From Cryptosporangium minutisporangium (GTDB lineage: Bacteria; Actinomycetota; Actinomycetes; Mycobacteriales; Cryptosporangiaceae), in NCBI RefSeq assembly GCF_039536245.1, contig NZ_BAAAYN010000011.1, forward strand, positions 217,417 through 281,416: 64,000 bases of DNA, in the 5' to 3' direction. Both the position numbers and the translations under genes were made by a program. The first letter of the stretch is position 1; each line of letters opens with the position of its first letter. The notes under the pieces were generated by a model. That model saw only the letters and a list, made by a program, of their open reading frames with translations, had not been told where the DNA came from and did no database searches. Shown one piece after another: positions 36,010-44,198 of this stretch.

Positions 36010-37328
36010 TGCAGCTCGACAGCGCGTTCGACGTGACAGCCCCGATCGACCAGGTCTGGTCGACGTTGATGGACTTCGAGCGGGTCGCGGCATGCCTGCC
36101 CGGTGCGCAGGTCCTCAACACGCTCTCCGAGGACGCCTACCAGGTCGGGATGAAGATCAAGCTCGGTCCGGTGACCATGCAGTACAAGGGCCAGTTAGAG
36201 GTGGTCGAGCGGCACCCGGAAGAGCACCGGGCGACGCTGCGCGGCAAGGCGAAGGAGGCCCGCGGGCAGGGCACCGCGGAGGCGACCGCGCAGCTCGCGC
36301 TGACCTCCGACGGCACCACGACGCACGGCACTGTGACCGCGAACGTGAACCTGTCCGGCCGGGCGGCGGCGATGGGTCAGGGCGTGATCAACACCGTCAC
36401 CGAGCAGATGATGGCGCAGTTCGCGACGAACCTACAGGCCATGCTCGCCGCCGGCGACGCCCCGGCCACGGCTGCCACCGCAGCTTCCAGCACCGCGACG
36501 GCGGGCACCGCCGCGCCCTCCGACACGGCCGCGGGCGCCACCGCGGCGAGGAAGACCACCGCGAAGCCTGCCGCCGCGAAGACGACCGGCGCGAAGGGCA
36601 CGGGCGCGAAGAGCACAGCCGCGAAGTCCACCGCGGCGAAGGCCGGCAAGGCCACCACCTCGGACACCGCGGCGCCGAAGGCCCCGGCTGCGAAGTCCGC
36701 CCGAGCGGACGCCACCCCCTCGGAGGACACGGGGTCCACGGCCGCAGCGTCTCCGGAGGCCCCGAGGGCGGGATCCGGCAGCGATGCCACGCCGAGCGGA
36801 ACGCCCGCGAAGAAGGCCGCGCCGCGGAAGCGCGCCGCCGCGAAGGCGACCGCGCACGGCGACGTTACCTCCGCCAACGGCAGCGTGGTGGAGAGCCCGC
36901 CCGTGGCCGCCGACGGCTCCCCGGCCCCGGCCGCCGCCGCTGCGGACGCACCGGCGGCGGAGATCGCGGGCGATTTCCCCCGGGCCACCCCCGCGGAGCC
37001 GATCGCCGCGGACGGCGGCCCGGCCCCGGCCGGCACCACCCCGACCGACTCGACTGCGGCCGAGCCCGCATCGGGCGCGACCACGCTGAGCCGCCCGGCC
37101 GCGGTCGGCGTGGCGGCGCGCCCGCCGGCGGCCGACCCCGCACCGAGCCGTCCCGCCGCGACGTTCACGCCACCCGCGGCGGACGACAACGCGTTGGACG
37201 CCCTCGCACTCGCGCGGGCGATCGCGGAGGCCCAGCTCCGCGAGCCCAAGAAGGCCTTCGGACTGCTGGCGATCGTTGCTTTCCTCGCCTACCTCCTCGG
37301 CAAGCGCCGCGGTCGCCGAGCGAGCTGA
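36009..37328 (+). CDS. coxG: CoxG: SRPBCC domain, long Ala/Lys/Pro-rich tether, C-terminal membrane anchor
   Basis: This 439-residue protein starts with a CoxG/SRPBCC lipid-binding-like domain of about 150 residues (DSAFDVTAPIDQVWSTLMDF, VAACLPGAQVLN, MKIKLGPVTMQYKGQLEVVE). A low-complexity tether of about 255 residues follows, first with histone H1-like AAK repeats, then Ala/Pro-rich. It ends in one helix, FGLLAIVAFLAYLLGKRRG, with a basic end. CoxG proteins recruit CO dehydrogenase to the membrane and have been linked to quinone as electron acceptor. It is the last cox gene; ATG 36009 overlaps the coxE stop. Confidence 0.92.
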   Translation: MQLDSAFDVTAPIDQVWSTLMDFERVAACLPGAQVLNTLSEDAYQVGMKIKLGPVTMQYKGQLEVVERHPEEHRATLRGKAKEARGQGTAEATAQLALTSDGTTTHGTVTANVNLSGRAAAMGQGVINTVTEQMMAQFATNLQAMLAAGDAPATAATAASSTATAGTAAPSDTAAGATAARKTTAKPAAAKTTGAKGTGAKSTAAKSTAAKAGKATTSDTAAPKAPAAKSARADATPSEDTGSTAAASPEAPRAGSGSDATPSGTPAKKAAPRKRAAAKATAHGDVTSANGSVVESPPVAADGSPAPAAAAADAPAAEIAGDFPRATPAEPIAADGGPAPAGTTPTDSTAAEPASGATTLSRPAAVGVAARPPAADPAPSRPAATFTPPAADDNALDALALARAIAEAQLREPKKAFGLLAIVAFLAYLLGKRRGRRAS

Positions 37329-37334
37329 CCCCGG

Positions 37335-37363
37335 GAGGCCCGGCCGATCGCCGGCCGGGCCTC
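37335..37363 (+). terminator. Terminator of the cox operon
   Basis: A 12-bp GC-rich stem (37335-37346 with 37352-37363) and 5-base loop begin 7 bp after the coxG stop. Confidence 0.85.
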
Positions 37364-37556
37364 TCCGCCCTTCCGGTCCGGACCGGACGACCTCGGTGAA
37401 CGGCGCCGGTGCGTCGTCGAAATTCCACACCGGACCACCCAACGAGGTTCGCGACGCCCCGGCGACGGCCGCGTTTTTGTCGTACCCCTGTTCTAACGTA
37501 GAGGTCAGTGGCCGCTGTTCGGCGGTCGCTGATCCCACGACGGAGGGACGACACTC

Positions 37557-38396
37557 ATGACTCCCCAGGGCACCGTCAACGACCAGGCGACCCCGATCCG
37601 CGTGCTGGCCCGGCGTTCCGGCGAACCCTGGACCGACGAGGAGTACTCCACCGTGGTCGCCGCGCTGGCCGCAGGCTCGAGCGTCGATCAGATCGCCGAA
37701 GAACTCCAACGCACGACGGGCGCCGTCCGGGGCGCGCTGCGCCTGCTGACCCCGCCCGCTCTCGCGCTGCGCGGGGCGGCCGCCGAGAACTGGCTCCGCG
37801 AACAGCTCACCAGCACCCCGGCGTACGACTGGCGGGCGTCCCGGCGGGCCCACAGCAATGGCACGTACTGGACGCCGGCGGCCGACTCGATCCTCATCGA
37901 GGCCTGGCGCCGCAGCACGCCGCTGGGCGAACTGGCGGCCACCGTCGGCGCCACCGAACTGCACACCCATCGCCGCCTGGTCCAGTTACGGCTGTCGCAC
38001 AGCGTCCTCGACACCGTCGACCGGCTGGGCTGCACTCCCGGCGGCGATCTGGAGGCGCGGTACCTGGTCGCCCGCGACGAGTACCGCTCGGCGGTGTGGG
38101 TGCTGACCATCGAAGGGCTGGTCGACCAATACGGCACGGTGTCCGACCACATCAGCGTCCACTCGAGCCGGGGTGCGGCCGCGATGGCGCTGGAGCGGCT
38201 CACCGCGACCCACCGATCCACCGCGGCGGCGCGCCGCTTGTCGCTCCCACCGGCACGGTGGCGCCTGGTCGGACGCGGCCTCGACACCGCTGCCTACGGT
38301 CTCGGCCACCCCGACACCGCCGGCGAGATCCCCGGCGTTCGCGCCCGGCCCGCCGAGGAGGAGGCGAGCCTGGCAGGTGACCGGGCCTCCGTGTGA
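37557..38396 (+). CDS. Putative DNA-binding protein with two Myb/SANT-like helical segments
   Basis: This 279-residue soluble protein was not recognised as a named family. Two segments look like homeodomain-type helix-turn-helices starting with a conserved Trp: PWTDEEYSTVVAALAAG followed by DQIAEELQRTTGAVRGAL, and YWTPAADSILIEAWRR followed by LGELAATVGATELHTHRR. ATG 37557 has GGAGGGA upstream. The 228-bp gap before it contains the cox terminator and no gene. A regulatory role is suggested by the fold only. Confidence 0.7.
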   Translation: MTPQGTVNDQATPIRVLARRSGEPWTDEEYSTVVAALAAGSSVDQIAEELQRTTGAVRGALRLLTPPALALRGAAAENWLREQLTSTPAYDWRASRRAHSNGTYWTPAADSILIEAWRRSTPLGELAATVGATELHTHRRLVQLRLSHSVLDTVDRLGCTPGGDLEARYLVARDEYRSAVWVLTIEGLVDQYGTVSDHISVHSSRGAAAMALERLTATHRSTAAARRLSLPPARWRLVGRGLDTAAYGLGHPDTAGEIPGVRARPAEEEASLAGDRASV

Positions 38397-38621
38397 CGCG
38401 CCTGGTAACCCGGCCACGGCGAAGCGAGCCGCCCCCGGCGACTGTGGGATGAGCCGCTCCGAGGGCGGCGAAACGAACCGTCACCTGCGGCGGCGTGTCT
38501 CGCCTCCGGCCCTCGCGGAGCGACCCGGAGCGTTTCCGGGGCACGGCCGGCTCGGCGGTCGCTACGGTGCCAGCGGTGGAGCCGGGTCCGGCCGGCTCCA
38601 CCGCAACCGGAGGGAGCGGGA

Positions 38622-39560
38622 GTGAGCACGTCACCGCACGACCACGTCGGAATCGACGCGGCCCGGATCGAGGATCTCGGCGGCGGGCTGTACGCGTACG
38701 TGCAGCCCAACGGCAGCTGGTTCATCAACAACACCGGCTTCCTCGTCGGCCGTGACGGCGTGACGCTGGTGGACGCGTGCGCGACCGAACGCCGCACCCG
38801 CGCGTTCCGCGAGTCGGTGACGTCGGTGACCGACCAGCCGATGCGCGTCCTGGTGAACACCCACAGCCACCCCGATCACACCGTGGGGAACGCCCTGTTC
38901 CGGGAGGCGGCGATCGTCGCGCACGAGGCCACCCGGGACGAGGTGCTCCGCGGGCTGCCCCCGGTCCAGGCCGTCTGGGAGCCGTTCGACATGGGCACGC
39001 TCCCGACCGCGGCGCCGTTCCTCACCTACCGCGAGGGGGTGACGCTCTGGGTCGACGACCTCCGCTGCGAAGTGCGGCACGTCGGCACCCCGGCGCACAC
39101 CACGAACGACTCGATCGTGTGGGTGCCGGAGCGATCGGTGCTCTACGCCGGCGATCTGGTGTTCAACGGCGGCACGCCGTTCCTGATGTCCGGCTCGGTG
39201 GCGGGGTCGATCAGCGTGCTGAGCGAGGTCATCGCCCCGCTGGGCGCGACGACGATCGTCCCCGGGCACGGGCCGGTGTGCGGCCCGGAGATCGTCGGCA
39301 CCGTGCTGGAGTACCTCCACTTCGTCCAGGACACCGCCCGGGCGGCGAAGGACGCGGGGCTCTCCCCGCTGGACGCCGCCCGGGAGACCGACCTCGGCCG
39401 GTACGCCGAGTGGACCGACAGCGAGCGCATCGTCGGCAACCTGCACCGCGCCTACGCCGAGCTCGACGGGCTCCCGCTCGGCACGCCGCTCGACATCCCC
39501 CAGGTCCTCGGCGACATGGTGACCTTCAACGGCGGCAAGCCCCTGACCTGCTACGCCTAG
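38622..39560 (+). CDS. Metallo-beta-lactamase-fold hydrolase
   Basis: This 312-residue protein has the MBL metal motif VNTHSHPDHTVGN, a distal His in HVGTPAHTTNDSIVWV, Asp in LYAGDLVFNGGTPF and the last His in TIVPGHGPVCGPEI. It should bind two metal ions and hydrolyse an unknown substrate. It starts at GTG 38622 with GGAGGGAG upstream. The 225 bp before it hold nothing I can identify. Confidence 0.9.
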   Translation: MSTSPHDHVGIDAARIEDLGGGLYAYVQPNGSWFINNTGFLVGRDGVTLVDACATERRTRAFRESVTSVTDQPMRVLVNTHSHPDHTVGNALFREAAIVAHEATRDEVLRGLPPVQAVWEPFDMGTLPTAAPFLTYREGVTLWVDDLRCEVRHVGTPAHTTNDSIVWVPERSVLYAGDLVFNGGTPFLMSGSVAGSISVLSEVIAPLGATTIVPGHGPVCGPEIVGTVLEYLHFVQDTARAAKDAGLSPLDAARETDLGRYAEWTDSERIVGNLHRAYAELDGLPLGTPLDIPQVLGDMVTFNGGKPLTCYA

Positions 39561-39587
39561 CCCGCCAGCGGCGTTACGGACCTGGAG

Positions 39588-39685
39588 CCCGGTGAGGGCG
39601 GCGCTGCCCCTCCGTCGCAGCGAGGGCCGTGACCGTTCTTTGGTCACAACCGAGCGAGACGGCGGGCAGCGTCGTCCTCACCGGG
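39588..39685. repeat. Long imperfect hairpin at the start of the repeat array
   Basis: Arm 39588-39634 pairs with 39642-39685 around the 7-base loop GTTCTTT. The outer ten bases (CCCGGTGAGG against CCTCACCGGG) and the inner GTGACC/GGTCAC pair perfectly, with scattered mismatches and small bulges between. It lies 27 bp after the MBL gene stop and may be a bidirectional terminator. Its right half is the repeated unit of the array. Confidence 0.75.
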
Positions 39686-40053
39686 CCGCCCACAAGGGCC
39701 GTGACCGTGCTTTGGTCACAACCGAGCGAGACGGCGGGCAGCGTCGTCCTCACCGGGCCGCCCACAAGGGCCGTGACCGTGCTTTGGTCACAACCGAGCG
39801 AGACGGCGGGCAGCGTCGTCCTCACCGGGCCGCCCACAAGGGCCGTGACCGTGCTTTGGTCACAACCGAGCGAGACGGCGGGCAGCGTCGTCCTCACCGG
39901 GCCGCCCACAAGGGCCGTGACCGTGCTTTGGTCACAACCGAGCGAGACGGCGGGCAGCGTCGTCCTCACCGGGCCGCCCACAAGGGCCGTGACCGTGCTT
40001 TGGTCACAACCGAGCGAGACGGCGGGCAGCGTCGTCCTCACCGGGCCGCCCAC
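39624..40053. repeat. Six-copy 72-bp tandem repeat
   Basis: Units start at 39624, 39696, 39768, 39840, 39912 and 39984. Apart from one base in the first copy and the last two bases of the sixth, all copies are identical. Each unit contains GTGACC-N7-GGTCAC. The array fills the gap between the convergent MBL and LacI genes. Because 72 is a multiple of three, several frames stay open through it, but none has a start site or sensible protein. There are no spacers, so it is not a CRISPR array. Confidence 0.95.
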
Positions 40054-40059
40054 CGCCCA

Positions 40060-41106
40060 CTAGGCGGAGGCGCGGAGTACTAGGTGGACGGGGAGAACCT
40101 CCCGCACCGGTTCGCCACCACTCAACATCTCCAGCAGCGCCTCGACGAGCCGCCGCCCGAACCCCCCGACCGGCTGGTGCACGGTGGTCAGCGGCGGCTC
40201 GGTCCACGCCGCGACCTCCTCCAGGTCGTCGAAGCCGATCACCGCGACGTCGTCGGGAACCCGCCGACCCGCGCGCCGGAGTACCCCGAGTGCGCCGGCC
40301 GCGGTGAGGTCGCTGGCCGCGAACACCGCGTCCAGGTCGGGCGCACGGTCCAGCAGCTCGGCCATCGCGCGCTCACCGCCCGCGCGGGTGAAGTCGCCGT
40401 GCGCGATCAGCGCCGGGTCCGGCTCGCCGAGCGACTCCCGGTACCCCTCCAGCACGCCGCGATAGCCGTCCAGACGTTCGACGGCCGCACGTTGGTCGAG
40501 GGACCCGGTGATCGTCGCGATCCGGCGGCGTCCCAGGCCGACGAGGTGCTCGACCGCACGTCGCGCGCCGTCGCGCTGGTCAACGTCGATCGATCCGGCG
40601 GTTCCGAGGTCGTCGACCCAGGGATGCCCGCCGAACATCACCGGGACGGGGAGGTCGCGCAGCGCCGTCAAGAGCGGATCGGTGCGGTGCACGGACAGCA
40701 CGATCGCTCCGTCGACGTGTCCGCCGGCGAGGTACCGCGCGATCCGGTCGTGATCGTCGTCGCCCCCCGTCAGCAGTAGCACGGCCTGACGCCCGGCGTC
40801 GCCGAGCTCTCGGCTGGTGGCGAGGATCAACCGGGAGAGCCACGGGTCGGTCATCACCAGGTTCGACGGCTCACCGACCACCAGCGCCACCGCGTCGGTC
40901 CGGCGGGTCACCAGGCTGCGGGCGACCGGGTTCGGCACGTATCCGAGCGTGCGGATCGCGTCCTCGACTCGCGCCCTGACCTCCGGGCCCACCTTCGAAG
41001 ACTGGTTCACCACCCGGGACACCGTCGCTCGCGACACCCCCGCGAGCTCGGCCACCGCGTCCAGCGTCGGCCGCGGACCCCAGCCGGAGCGCACCCCGTT
41101 CGCCAC
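40060..41106 (-). CDS. LacI-family transcriptional regulator
   Basis: This 348-residue regulator has the LacI helix-turn-helix and hinge (TLDAVAELAGVSRATVSRV, then VEDAIRTLGYVPNPVARSL) and a sugar-binding-protein-like effector domain ending with IGFDDLEEVAAWTEPPLTTV. It starts at GTG 41106. A LacI-type palindrome lies between it and the divergent LPMO gene, so it probably controls itself and that gene in response to an oligosaccharide. Confidence 0.92.
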   Translation of the reverse strand: MANGVRSGWGPRPTLDAVAELAGVSRATVSRVVNQSSKVGPEVRARVEDAIRTLGYVPNPVARSLVTRRTDAVALVVGEPSNLVMTDPWLSRLILATSRELGDAGRQAVLLLTGGDDDHDRIARYLAGGHVDGAIVLSVHRTDPLLTALRDLPVPVMFGGHPWVDDLGTAGSIDVDQRDGARRAVEHLVGLGRRRIATITGSLDQRAAVERLDGYRGVLEGYRESLGEPDPALIAHGDFTRAGGERAMAELLDRAPDLDAVFAASDLTAAGALGVLRRAGRRVPDDVAVIGFDDLEEVAAWTEPPLTTVHQPVGGFGRRLVEALLEMLSGGEPVREVLPVHLVLRASA

Positions 41107-41234
41107 CCGTCACCCCCGATCTCCGACGCCCACCGGAACGCCCTGACCACAGCGGCCGAGGATCCGAGGTGCGCCCAACCGTCTCTTTGCGACAGATCCG
41201 GGACTACAGCCGCCCAGCACCGCACCGAGGCTCA

Positions 41235-41250
41235 GAGAGAGCGCTTTCTC
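41235..41250. promoter_or_regulatory. LacI-family operator
   Basis: GAGAGAGCGCTTTCTC is a 16-bp palindrome with one mismatch and the central GCGC usual for LacI-family operators. It lies 129 bp upstream of the LacI start. The rest of the 318-bp divergent gap (41107-41424) holds no gene that I can see. Confidence 0.7.
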
Positions 41251-41424
41251 AATGTCGACGACACAGTACCGCGCACGTGGGAGGTCGCTGTCAATACCAC
41301 GGGTTATGGGGCTCCGCCGGGAGCCGGCCGCGGACTCGGTGAACCCCTCGTAGCCCCGGCGCGTACCCAGAGTAGGCGACCGCCTGTTCCGGTGGTGGCT
41401 GCCTTGGTGGAGGAGGGTTCACCG

Positions 41425-42360
41425 GTGAACAAGCTCCGGATGGCCGCCGTCGGCGCGCTCCTCGGGGTGCTGATCGCGCTGTCCCTGCCGGCCGGCGCGG
41501 CCTCGGCACACGGCGCACTCACCGCTCCGGTCTCCCGGGCCGCTGCGTGCGGCACCGAGGGCGGGAAGGCCGCTCGGTCGGCGGCGTGCCGGGCCGCGAT
41601 CGCGGCCAGCGAGCCGGGCGCCGCAGCGGCCTGGGACAACCTGCGGGTGGCCGGCGTGAACGGCCGGGACCGCGCGAGGATCCCGAACGGCAAGCTCTGC
41701 AGCGGCGGCCTGGCCCAGTACGCCGGGCTCGACCTGCCCCGCGTCGACTGGCCGGCGACGCAGGTGACGCCGGGCGCCGCGTTCACGTTCAGGTACCGCA
41801 CGACGATCCCGCACGCCGGGACGTTCCGGCTCTACGTCACCAAGCCCGGATACCAGCCGGGGAAGCGGCTGCGCTGGGCCGACCTGGAGTCCGCGCCGTT
41901 CCTCTCGGTCACCGACCCGCGCCGCACCGGCAACGCCTACGTGCTGCCCGGGCGGCTGCCCGCCGGACGTGCCGGGCGCCACGTCATCTACACGATCTGG
42001 CAGAACTCCAGCACGGCGGACACCTACTACTCCTGCTCGGACGTCGTCTTCCAGCCGTCGATCGGCACGGAGAAGACCACCGAGGCCCGTCCGAGCGAGC
42101 AAGCGTCGAGCCCCACCGCGGTAGCGGCCGACGGCGGGAGCGCCGGCGACGGCGACGAACCGACCGCGGCCGCCGGCGGCGTGCCGGACGCCGCCGAGGA
42201 ACTCGAACCGTCGCCGGTCGCCGCGCAGGAGCCGGCGGCGGAGGCGGGCGGGTCCCGATGGCCGCTGATCGCCGGTATCGCGGCGACGCTCGGAGTCATC
42301 GGGACGATCGGCCTGCTCGCGCTGTACTACCGCCCGCGCCCCCGCCACCGCCGTGGGTGA
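41425..42360 (+). CDS. Membrane-anchored AA10 lytic polysaccharide monooxygenase
   Basis: This 311-residue protein has a Sec signal ending ASA, giving a mature N-terminal His (HGALTAPVSRAAAC), the first half of the LPMO copper His-brace. The second His is probably in FRYRTTIPHAGTFRLYV. Cys and aromatic stretches such as HVIYTIWQNSSTADTYYSCS fit chitin/cellulose-active AA10 enzymes. Instead of a carbohydrate-binding module there is a 75-residue Ala/Glu/Pro-rich linker and a C-terminal helix (WPLIAGIAATLGVIGTIGLL) with an Arg-rich end, so it stays on the membrane. GTG 41425 has GGAGGAGG upstream. Confidence 0.9.
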   Translation: MNKLRMAAVGALLGVLIALSLPAGAASAHGALTAPVSRAAACGTEGGKAARSAACRAAIAASEPGAAAAWDNLRVAGVNGRDRARIPNGKLCSGGLAQYAGLDLPRVDWPATQVTPGAAFTFRYRTTIPHAGTFRLYVTKPGYQPGKRLRWADLESAPFLSVTDPRRTGNAYVLPGRLPAGRAGRHVIYTIWQNSSTADTYYSCSDVVFQPSIGTEKTTEARPSEQASSPTAVAADGGSAGDGDEPTAAAGGVPDAAEELEPSPVAAQEPAAEAGGSRWPLIAGIAATLGVIGTIGLLALYYRPRPRHRRG

Positions 42361-42375
42361 CGCCGTTCGCCCTGG

Positions 42376-43380
42376 TCAGCCGATCGGAGGCACCGTCTCG
42401 CCAGGCGGTACCGGGCCGGGCGGTGTTCCGTCGCCGAACGGCCGGCCACCGAGTTCCTCCCGGCCGTGCGGCGTCAGCCACAGCCGCAAGTCCGGGCCGA
42501 TCGGCACGATCCCGGTCGGGTTGATGTTCCGGTGGACCTGGTAGTAGTGCCGGGCGATGTGGTCGAAGTCGACCGTGTCACCGAAGCCCGGCGTCTGGAA
42601 CAGGTCGCGGGCGTACGCCCAGAGCGCCGGGTACTCGGTGAGTTTGCGGCGGTTGCACTTGAAGTGGCCGTGGTACACCGCGTCGAACCGGACCAGCGTC
42701 ACCCAGAGCCGGATGTCCGCCTCGGTGATCGTGTCGCCGACCAGGTACCGGCGGGCCGCTAGCCGCTCCTCCAGTGCGTCGAGGCGGTCGAACAGCCGGT
42801 TGGCGACCCGCTCGTAGGACCGCTGGCGGGTGGCGAAGCCAGCCATGTAGACGCCGTTGTTGACGTCCCGGAACACCGCGTCGTTGACCTCGTCGATCTG
42901 GTCCCGCAGCGGCTCGGGGTAGAGGTCGGGCGCGCCCGGTCGGTGCAGCGGGGCCCACTCCATCTCCAGGTTCAGCGTGATCTGCGGATAGTCGTTCGTG
43001 ACCAGCTTGCCGCTGGGCACGTCGACGATCACCGGAACGCTGATACCGCCGTCGTACTCCGGCTCCCGCGCGAAATACGCCTCGCCGAGGAACTCGATGC
43101 CGAGCACCGGGTCCCGCCCGTCCGGATCCAGCGTGAACCGCCAGCTCCGCTCGTCCTGACCGTGCTTGCCTTGTATGGGATCGGCGATCGCCATCGAGAG
43201 CGCCGACTCGAGCCCGAGCAGCCGCCGGACGATGACCGCGCGACTCGCCCACGGGCAGGCCCGGCTGATGACCAGGCGGTACCGCCCGGGCTCGAGCGGC
43301 CAATCGGGAGATCCGACCCGGTCGGTGAAATGGTTCGGCGCGCGCTCGAACTCCTTCTCCTGCGTTCCGGTGGTGCTCAT
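42376..43380 (-). CDS. Glutathionyl-hydroquinone reductase-like protein (Xi-class GST, ECM4/YqjG family)
   Basis: This 334-residue thioredoxin-fold protein carries the family active site Cys in SRACPWASRAVIVRRL and an all-helical C-terminal GST domain with GDTITEADIRLWVTLVRFD. Relatives reduce glutathionylated hydroquinones; actinomycetes use mycothiol, so the thiol partner may differ. ATG 43380 has GGAG upstream. The Pro/Gly-rich tail is unusual. It is 15 bp from the convergent LPMO gene. Confidence 0.9.
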   Translation of the reverse strand: MSTTGTQEKEFERAPNHFTDRVGSPDWPLEPGRYRLVISRACPWASRAVIVRRLLGLESALSMAIADPIQGKHGQDERSWRFTLDPDGRDPVLGIEFLGEAYFAREPEYDGGISVPVIVDVPSGKLVTNDYPQITLNLEMEWAPLHRPGAPDLYPEPLRDQIDEVNDAVFRDVNNGVYMAGFATRQRSYERVANRLFDRLDALEERLAARRYLVGDTITEADIRLWVTLVRFDAVYHGHFKCNRRKLTEYPALWAYARDLFQTPGFGDTVDFDHIARHYYQVHRNINPTGIVPIGPDLRLWLTPHGREELGGRPFGDGTPPGPVPPGETVPPIG

Positions 43381-43532
43381 GAGGGCTCCGTTCCTCGTCG
43401 CTCTGCCGCGACCGTAGGCCGCCGTCGGTGCGCCTCGCATCCGCTACGTCTCGCCTAAAACGGAAATACACACTTATATTGGACGTGAGTGCCGGCCCGG
43501 ACCGGTTCAGTACCGAGAGCGCAGGTGACAGC

Positions 43533-44198
43533 GTGTCCGAGACTTCACCCGACTACCAGTTCGCGCACCACACCCTGGACCGGTTCGTCTACGGAGATCT
43601 CCGCGCGGCCGCGATCGTCAACGTCGGCCGGTACTTCAACACCGACCTGTACACCGGCGCCCGGTTCGAGCGCCTCGACGGCGGCGGCGACCGTCCCGAG
43701 GTCGCGCATCAGTTCACCGCGGCCGACCTCACTGCGGTGCGCTGCCTCGGGACCGACATCAAGCCGGTGTCCGCGATCGCGATCCTGGAGACGCACGCCA
43801 ACCGCCTGTCCGCGCTGCTGCGACGGATCCCGCACACCCCGCTCCACGAGGCCCCGAAATCGGAGATCGACGCGGCCTCCGCCGCCGGGACGCTCGCGAG
43901 CATGCTGCTCAGCGACGACTTCCCGCACCTGGGCCGGATGACCGCCACCAAGCTGCTGGCCCGGAAGCGGCCGCACCTGCTGCCCTGCTACGACATCGTG
44001 GTGGCGCGCGTGCTGGGTAAGCCGCGGGAGATCACCCACTGCCTGCACACGTGGTTCCACCAGGACCCCGAGCGGGCGAAGTCGCTGGCTTCGATCCGGG
44101 ACGAGATCGGCGGCGTCTCCGACATCAGCCTGCTGCGCATCCTCGACGCCGCGGTCTGGATGCACGGCTACGAGGACACGGTGGAGGCCGCCAGTTAG
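43533..44198 (+). CDS. DUF6308-like protein of unknown function
   Basis: This protein of about 221 residues resembles actinobacterial DUF6308 proteins. It is soluble and helical, with HHTLDRFVYGDLRAAAIVN, MTATKLLARKRPHLLPCYDI and HCLHTWFHQDPERAKSL, a layout vaguely like DNA-glycosylase helices. GTG 43533 has AGGTGA upstream. A TATATT at 43475-43480 just before an in-frame GTG at 43485 suggests a leaderless, 16-residue-longer form instead. Its last bases overlap the convergent acyl-CoA dehydrogenase stop. Confidence 0.7.
   Translation: MSETSPDYQFAHHTLDRFVYGDLRAAAIVNVGRYFNTDLYTGARFERLDGGGDRPEVAHQFTAADLTAVRCLGTDIKPVSAIAILETHANRLSALLRRIPHTPLHEAPKSEIDAASAAGTLASMLLSDDFPHLGRMTATKLLARKRPHLLPCYDIVVARVLGKPREITHCLHTWFHQDPERAKSLASIRDEIGGVSDISLLRILDAAVWMHGYEDTVEAAS

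Noticed and set aside
39624-40053. CRISPR array
   Set aside because: Units are contiguous without unique spacers and no cas gene is present.
39592-40083. Open frames on both strands encoding 24-residue repeat proteins
   Set aside because: They arise because the 72-bp repeat is a multiple of three; no ribosome-binding site, signal or family feature supports them.
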